Shown in pieces: positions 42,758 through 45,796 of a DNA stretch of 45,796 nt. The DNA lies in the NCBI GenBank assembly GCA_963579025.1, contig CAUZFZ010000075.1, positions 1 through 45,796 on the forward strand, written 5' to 3'. Numbering within the stretch: position 1 is the first letter of the stretch; each line of letters starts with the position of its first letter. The translations under genes were made by a program, and so were the position numbers. Below the pieces are notes generated by a model, which saw nothing but the letters and a program-made list of their open reading frames with translations, did no database searches and was not told where the DNA came from. Origin of the DNA: CAUZFZ01 sp963579025 (GTDB lineage Bacteria > Planctomycetota > Planctomycetia > Planctomycetales > Planctomycetaceae).

Positions 42758-43744
42758 ATGAAACGGATTCTTGTGATCGGTGGCGGTTCAATCGGCGAAC
42801 GTCACGTGCGTTGTTTCCTGAACACACAGCGAGCCGAAGTCTCTTTGTGCGAACTCAGTGACGCCGTCCGCGAACGCGTTTCCGCCGCATACCCGTTGAC
42901 GTCTTCATACGCGTCCTTTGACGAGGCACTGAAAGACGAATTCGACGGCGCCGTCATCTGCACTCCGGCCAATCTGCATATCCCCATGGCCAGGGAACTG
43001 GCGGAACGCGGAGTCAATCTGCTGATCGAAAAACCGCTCAGCACATCATTGGACAACGTCGATGCTCTGGCATCCGTCGTCGAATCAAACAACCTGGTCG
43101 CTGCGATCGCGTACGTCACTCGAGTCCATCCGGCAATCGTCGAGATGAAAGAGGCGATCGATTCCGGTCGCTTTGGCCGGCCGGTCGAAATCGTGCTGAC
43201 ATCGGGGCAGCATTTCCCGCTGTACCGGCCCGCGTATCGAGACATCTACTACACGCGGCACGAAACCGGTGGTGGAGCGATTCAGGACGCGTTGACACAT
43301 CCGATCAATGCGGCCGAGTGGCTTGTCGGTCCTGTCACGCGGCTGGTCGTAGACGCCGATCACTGCGTGCTTGAAGGCGTTGACGTCGAAGACACCGTGC
43401 ACGTCATCACACGACACGGCGACGTCATGGGCTCATTCAGTCTGAATCAGCATCAGGCGCCGAATGAGACAAACTTAACGGTCGTTTGTGAACGCGGCAG
43501 CATTCGCTACGAGGCACACCGCAATCGCTGGCTTTCCTGCACGGAACCCGGCACGCAATGGCTGACCGAAGCGGCCTTCAGTCTGGAACGTGATGACCTG
43601 TTTGTGCGCCAGGCGAATATGTTCCTTGACCTGCTGCATGGAGCAGGTGCACCTCCTTGCCCGCTTGCCGATGGACTGCAGACATTGCGAGTTAACCTGG
43701 CCGCTCTGCAGTCGGTCAAAGAACAGAAATGGATCGAGCTATGA
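42758..43744 (+). CDS. Gfo/Idh/MocA-family NAD(P)-dependent oxidoreductase
   Basis: This 328-residue protein starts at the ATG at 42758, with AGGAG 9 bases upstream. The Rossmann start ILVIGGGSIGERHVR (GGGSIG 8-13) is followed by FDGAVICTPANLHIPMAREL and the family EKP motif (91-93, with Lys 92), then the C-terminal beta-sheet domain (HETGGGAIQDALTHPINAAE). Family members oxidise or reduce sugars and related polyols; the substrate is unknown. The stop overlaps the SDR start as ATGA, so the two are coupled and probably act on the same pathway. An intracellular enzyme without a signal peptide. Confidence in the family is high. Confidence 0.92.
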   Translation: MKRILVIGGGSIGERHVRCFLNTQRAEVSLCELSDAVRERVSAAYPLTSSYASFDEALKDEFDGAVICTPANLHIPMARELAERGVNLLIEKPLSTSLDNVDALASVVESNNLVAAIAYVTRVHPAIVEMKEAIDSGRFGRPVEIVLTSGQHFPLYRPAYRDIYYTRHETGGGAIQDALTHPINAAEWLVGPVTRLVVDADHCVLEGVDVEDTVHVITRHGDVMGSFSLNQHQAPNETNLTVVCERGSIRYEAHRNRWLSCTEPGTQWLTEAAFSLERDDLFVRQANMFLDLLHGAGAPPCPLADGLQTLRVNLAALQSVKEQKWIEL

Positions 43745-44550
43745 CGGACACTGCTTCTACGGAACCGACAATTCAGCAGCTCTTCGACCTGACCGGCCGA
43801 GTTGCTCTGGTGACCGGAGCATCCGGGTTTCTAGGCGGAGCATTTGCACGGGCGTTGGCCGAAGCGGGAGCCTCGGTCGTCGTCGGCAGTCGTGATGGCG
43901 AGCGGGCTCGTGGAGTGGCGGGCGAACTTCCCACGACCGATGGAGCCGCGCACCACGGCGTCGAACTCGATCAGACCGATGAACGGTCAGTGCATAGCGG
44001 CTTCGATGCCGCAGTCGCGGTCGCGGGACAGATCGACATCCTGATCAACAACGGCCACGCCGGAGACGCTCACGATCTGACGAACGTCACCGCCGAGCAC
44101 TTCAACCAGCAGCTTGCAAACGCAACCGGCTACTTCCTGCTGGCGCGACGTCTGCGTGACCACGTCGTGGAGAGAGGCGTTCCCGGAAGCGTCGTCATTC
44201 TGGGTTCAATGTACGGAGTCGTCGGCTCCTATCCGGACGCCTATGAAGGCGTCTGCACGGCCAGCCCAGTGCATTACCACACGCTGAAAGGCGGACTCAT
44301 TCACATGACGCGGCATCTGGCCGTGTACTGGGCGAAGGACAAGGTGCGCGTCAATTGCCTCAGCCCCGGACCGTTTCCCTCCGAAAAAGCCCCTGCCGAG
44401 ATGGTCGACCGGCTGTGCACGAAAACCCCGAGCGGCCGAATGGGTTCGCCTCACGAGTTAAAGGGAGCGGCCCTGCTGCTGGCCAGCGACGCTGGCAGTT
44501 ACATCACGGGGCAGAACCTGATCGTCGATGGCGGCTGGACGGCGTGGTAA
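43741..44550 (+). CDS. Short-chain dehydrogenase/reductase (SDR)
   Basis: This protein has 269 residues from the ATG at 43741, which overlaps the previous stop. Motifs: cofactor site TGASGFLG (25-32), NNGHAG (103-108, a variant of NNAG), catalytic Ser 156 (LGSMYGVV), and Y-x3-K at Tyr 179 and Lys 183 (HYHTLKGG). RVNCLSPGP follows. The sequence from SMYGVV to YHTLKGGLIHMTRHLAV resembles SDRs found in surface-sugar or nonulosonate (PtmA-like) pathways, which would fit the coupled Gfo/Idh gene, but that link is inference. No signal peptide. The stop overlaps a short MetE-like fragment. Confidence 0.92.
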   Translation: MTDTASTEPTIQQLFDLTGRVALVTGASGFLGGAFARALAEAGASVVVGSRDGERARGVAGELPTTDGAAHHGVELDQTDERSVHSGFDAAVAVAGQIDILINNGHAGDAHDLTNVTAEHFNQQLANATGYFLLARRLRDHVVERGVPGSVVILGSMYGVVGSYPDAYEGVCTASPVHYHTLKGGLIHMTRHLAVYWAKDKVRVNCLSPGPFPSEKAPAEMVDRLCTKTPSGRMGSPHELKGAALLLASDAGSYITGQNLIVDGGWTAW

Positions 44551-44789
44551 CGGAGGAATTCCGGATCGGACTGGGCTGCGTGGATGTCCGATTTCCGCAG
44601 ATCGACCAGCCCGAACAGATCGTCGAGCGAGTCGACAAGGCACTCGAACACGTCGCGGCGGATCGCTTCACGCTGAGTCCCGACTGCGGCTTCTCACCAG
44701 GCAAGGATCACGGCATCCCGCTCGACGAGTCGTTCGAGAAACTCAAGAGCCTGTCAGCAGCGGCCGGGCTGCTGCGCGAGCGAACTTGA
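44544..44789 (+). pseudogene. C-terminal fragment resembling cobalamin-independent methionine synthase (MetE-like)
   Basis: About 80 residues (FRIGLGCVDVRFPQIDQPEQ, ERVDKALEHVAADRFTLSPD, CGFSPGKDHGIPLDESFEKL) match the very end of the MetE-type barrel, including the 'PDCGF' zinc-Cys motif. No catalytic N-terminal part is present, and no ATG precedes it; a GTG at 44544 lies within the end of the SDR gene and could start an 81-residue peptide. It is most likely a gene remnant left by deletion or recombination, although a coupled short peptide cannot be excluded. It is followed closely by the minus-strand WD40 gene. Confidence 0.6.
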
Positions 44790-44816
44790 CCCAAACGGAA
44801 TTGTCGGGCCTGACCG

Positions 44817-45796
44817 TTACTCCGCGCCCGGCTGTCGGTTTTTCCAGAACAGCTCCGACCAGTCGAGTGCCTGCTTGCGGACCATCTCGTTGATCGTCTG
44901 GTCGGAGCGGATCTCCGCTTGAAGTTCTTCCAGCGATTTCACACGGTCCCGATGCACCGTCAGCAGTCCCCGAGCCTGAGACTGCGCCCGCAGTTCCGGC
45001 GTCCGCGGCCGTGCGTCCCACACCTTGACCGTCCCGTCCTCACTCGCCAAGGCCAGCCGCTGCCCGTCCGGGCTGAACGCCACGCTCGTGACATAGCTGG
45101 TGTGTCCTGTCAGCGTGAGCGACTCCTGCCCCGTGGCCGCGTCCCACAGCTTGACGGTCCGGTCAGAACTCGCCGAGGCCAGCCGCTGCCCGTCCGGGCT
45201 GAACGCCACGCTATAGACCCGCCCGGTGTGTCCTGTCAGCGTGAGCGACTCCTGCCCCGTGGCCACGTCCCACACCTTGACCGTCCCGTCATCACTCGCC
45301 GAGGCCAGCCGCTGCCCGTCCGGGCTGAACGCCACGCTGTTGACATCGTCGGTGTGTCCTTTCAGCGTGTGCGACTCCTGCCCCGTCGCCACGTCCCACA
45401 CCTTGACCGTCCCGTCATCACTCGCCGAGGCCAGCCGCTGCCCGTCCGGGCTGAACGCCACGCTATTGACCCAGTCGGTGTGTCCTTTCAGCGTGAGCAA
45501 CTCCTGCCCCGTGGCCGCGTCCCACACCTTGACCGTTTTGTCATGACTCGCCGAGGCCAGCCGCTGCCCGTCCGGGCTGAACGCCACGCTCGTGACATAG
45601 CCGGTGTGTCCTTTCAGCGTGAGCGACTCCTGCCCCGTGGCCGCGTCCCACACCTTGACCGTCTGGTCCCCACTCGCCGAGGCCAGCCGCTGCCCGTCCG
45701 GGCTGAACGCCACGCTCGTGACATAGCCGGTGTGTCCTTTGAGCGTGTGCGACTCCTGCCCCGTCGCCACGTCCCACACCTTGACCGTCTCGTCCC
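44817..45796 (-). CDS. WD40 beta-propeller protein, 5' end beyond the window
   Basis: The reading frame is open to the right edge; its start lies beyond the window. Six full WD40 repeats and part of another are visible (VAFSPDGQRLASASDDGTVK, VWDVATGQES, LTLTGHTG), each 42 residues, followed by a C-terminal tail (LLTVHRDRVKSLEELQAEIR, ending RQPGAE). The repeats differ mainly in the residues before SVAF and after ASAS. Near-identical repeats imply recent duplication. Planctomycetes often carry such WD40 units as the C-terminal part of larger proteins, including kinases; the N-terminal part may be outside this window. The tail is not recognised. The gene converges on the MetE-like fragment. Confidence 0.9.
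   Translation of the reverse strand, partial: DETVKVWDVATGQESHTLKGHTGYVTSVAFSPDGQRLASASGDQTVKVWDAATGQESLTLKGHTGYVTSVAFSPDGQRLASASHDKTVKVWDAATGQELLTLKGHTDWVNSVAFSPDGQRLASASDDGTVKVWDVATGQESHTLKGHTDDVNSVAFSPDGQRLASASDDGTVKVWDVATGQESLTLTGHTGRVYSVAFSPDGQRLASASSDRTVKLWDAATGQESLTLTGHTSYVTSVAFSPDGQRLALASEDGTVKVWDARPRTPELRAQSQARGLLTVHRDRVKSLEELQAEIRSDQTINEMVRKQALDWSELFWKNRQPGAE
45013..45796 (-). repeat. 126-bp near-identical tandem repeats encoding WD40 units
   Basis: GCTGCCCGTCCGGGCTGAAC recurs every 126 bases (near 45059, 45185, 45311, 45437, 45563 and 45689), giving six units and a partial one at the edge. Identity is very high outside the short variable segments. Confidence 0.95.

Overview
This window looks like a chromosomal segment of a planctomycete (Planctomycetota, Planctomycetales-like). 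The evidence is the gene content: a very large secreted protein with a C-terminal CxxCH heme site of the PVC type, a DUF1080-type secreted protein, transmembrane Ser/Thr kinases next to an ECF sigma factor, BatA/VWA and WD40 secreted proteins, a large surface-type protein starting with an Arg-rich 'EPRR.LSA' motif, and many Gram-negative type envelope genes. Base composition is fairly GC-rich throughout. No rRNA, tRNA, CRISPR array, integrase or transposase was seen.

Layout. (1) 1-8922: a 15-bp tandem repeat runs off the left edge and abuts a beta-barrel/beta-helix protein that resembles an inverse autotransporter. A tightly overlapping three-gene heavy-metal-type RND efflux operon follows (TolC-like lipoprotein, adaptor lipoprotein, CzcA/CusA-like pump). 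(2) 9273-14146: an RDD membrane protein and a STAS protein on the plus strand, then on the minus strand a HlyD-like adaptor followed after one base by a secreted alpha/alpha-toroid (prenyltransferase/squalene-cyclase-like) protein. (3) 14147-18072: a 717-residue membrane protein of unknown function converging on an ankyrin-repeat protein. (4) 18370-23654: an ECF sigma factor and a giant Ser/Thr kinase whose extracellular part holds two successive LRR modules. The pair is bracketed by 254-bp direct repeats that lie exactly 5,000 bp apart. (5) 23716-25408 (minus): PIG-L-type deacetylase and acetamidase/formamidase, a likely operon, divergent from (6) 25508-32912: BatA/VWA membrane protein, WD40 secreted protein and the 1194-residue heme protein. 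(7) 32914-34812: two small, apparently coupled genes that look like a HicA-like toxin/antitoxin pair, followed by a TPR-AAA+ ATPase. (8) 34840-39928 (minus): a charge-segregated acidic/aromatic protein with no Lys or Arg for 366 residues, and a zinc-finger Ser/Thr kinase. (9) 40045-42503: a composite inverted-repeat element, an ExbB/TolQ proton-channel protein with no ExbD beside it, and a DUF1080 protein. (10) 42607-44789: a second inverted-repeat element, then a sugar-type Gfo/Idh oxidoreductase and SDR in an ATGA-overlapped operon that ends in a stray methionine-synthase (MetE) C-terminal fragment. (11) 44817-end (minus): a WD40 protein made of near-identical 126-bp repeats, cut by the right edge.

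How the genes work together. Envelope transport (RND pump, ExbB, adaptor), signalling (sigma factor, two kinases, STAS, ankyrin and WD40 scaffolds) and periplasmic/surface proteins dominate. The most unusual items are the acidic/aromatic protein at 34840-37005, the repeat-bracketed sigma-factor/kinase module, the small coupled gene pair ahead of the TPR-AAA+ ATPase, and the inverse-autotransporter-like protein with a beta-helix passenger. All functional calls are by eye from sequence motifs; no database search was run.
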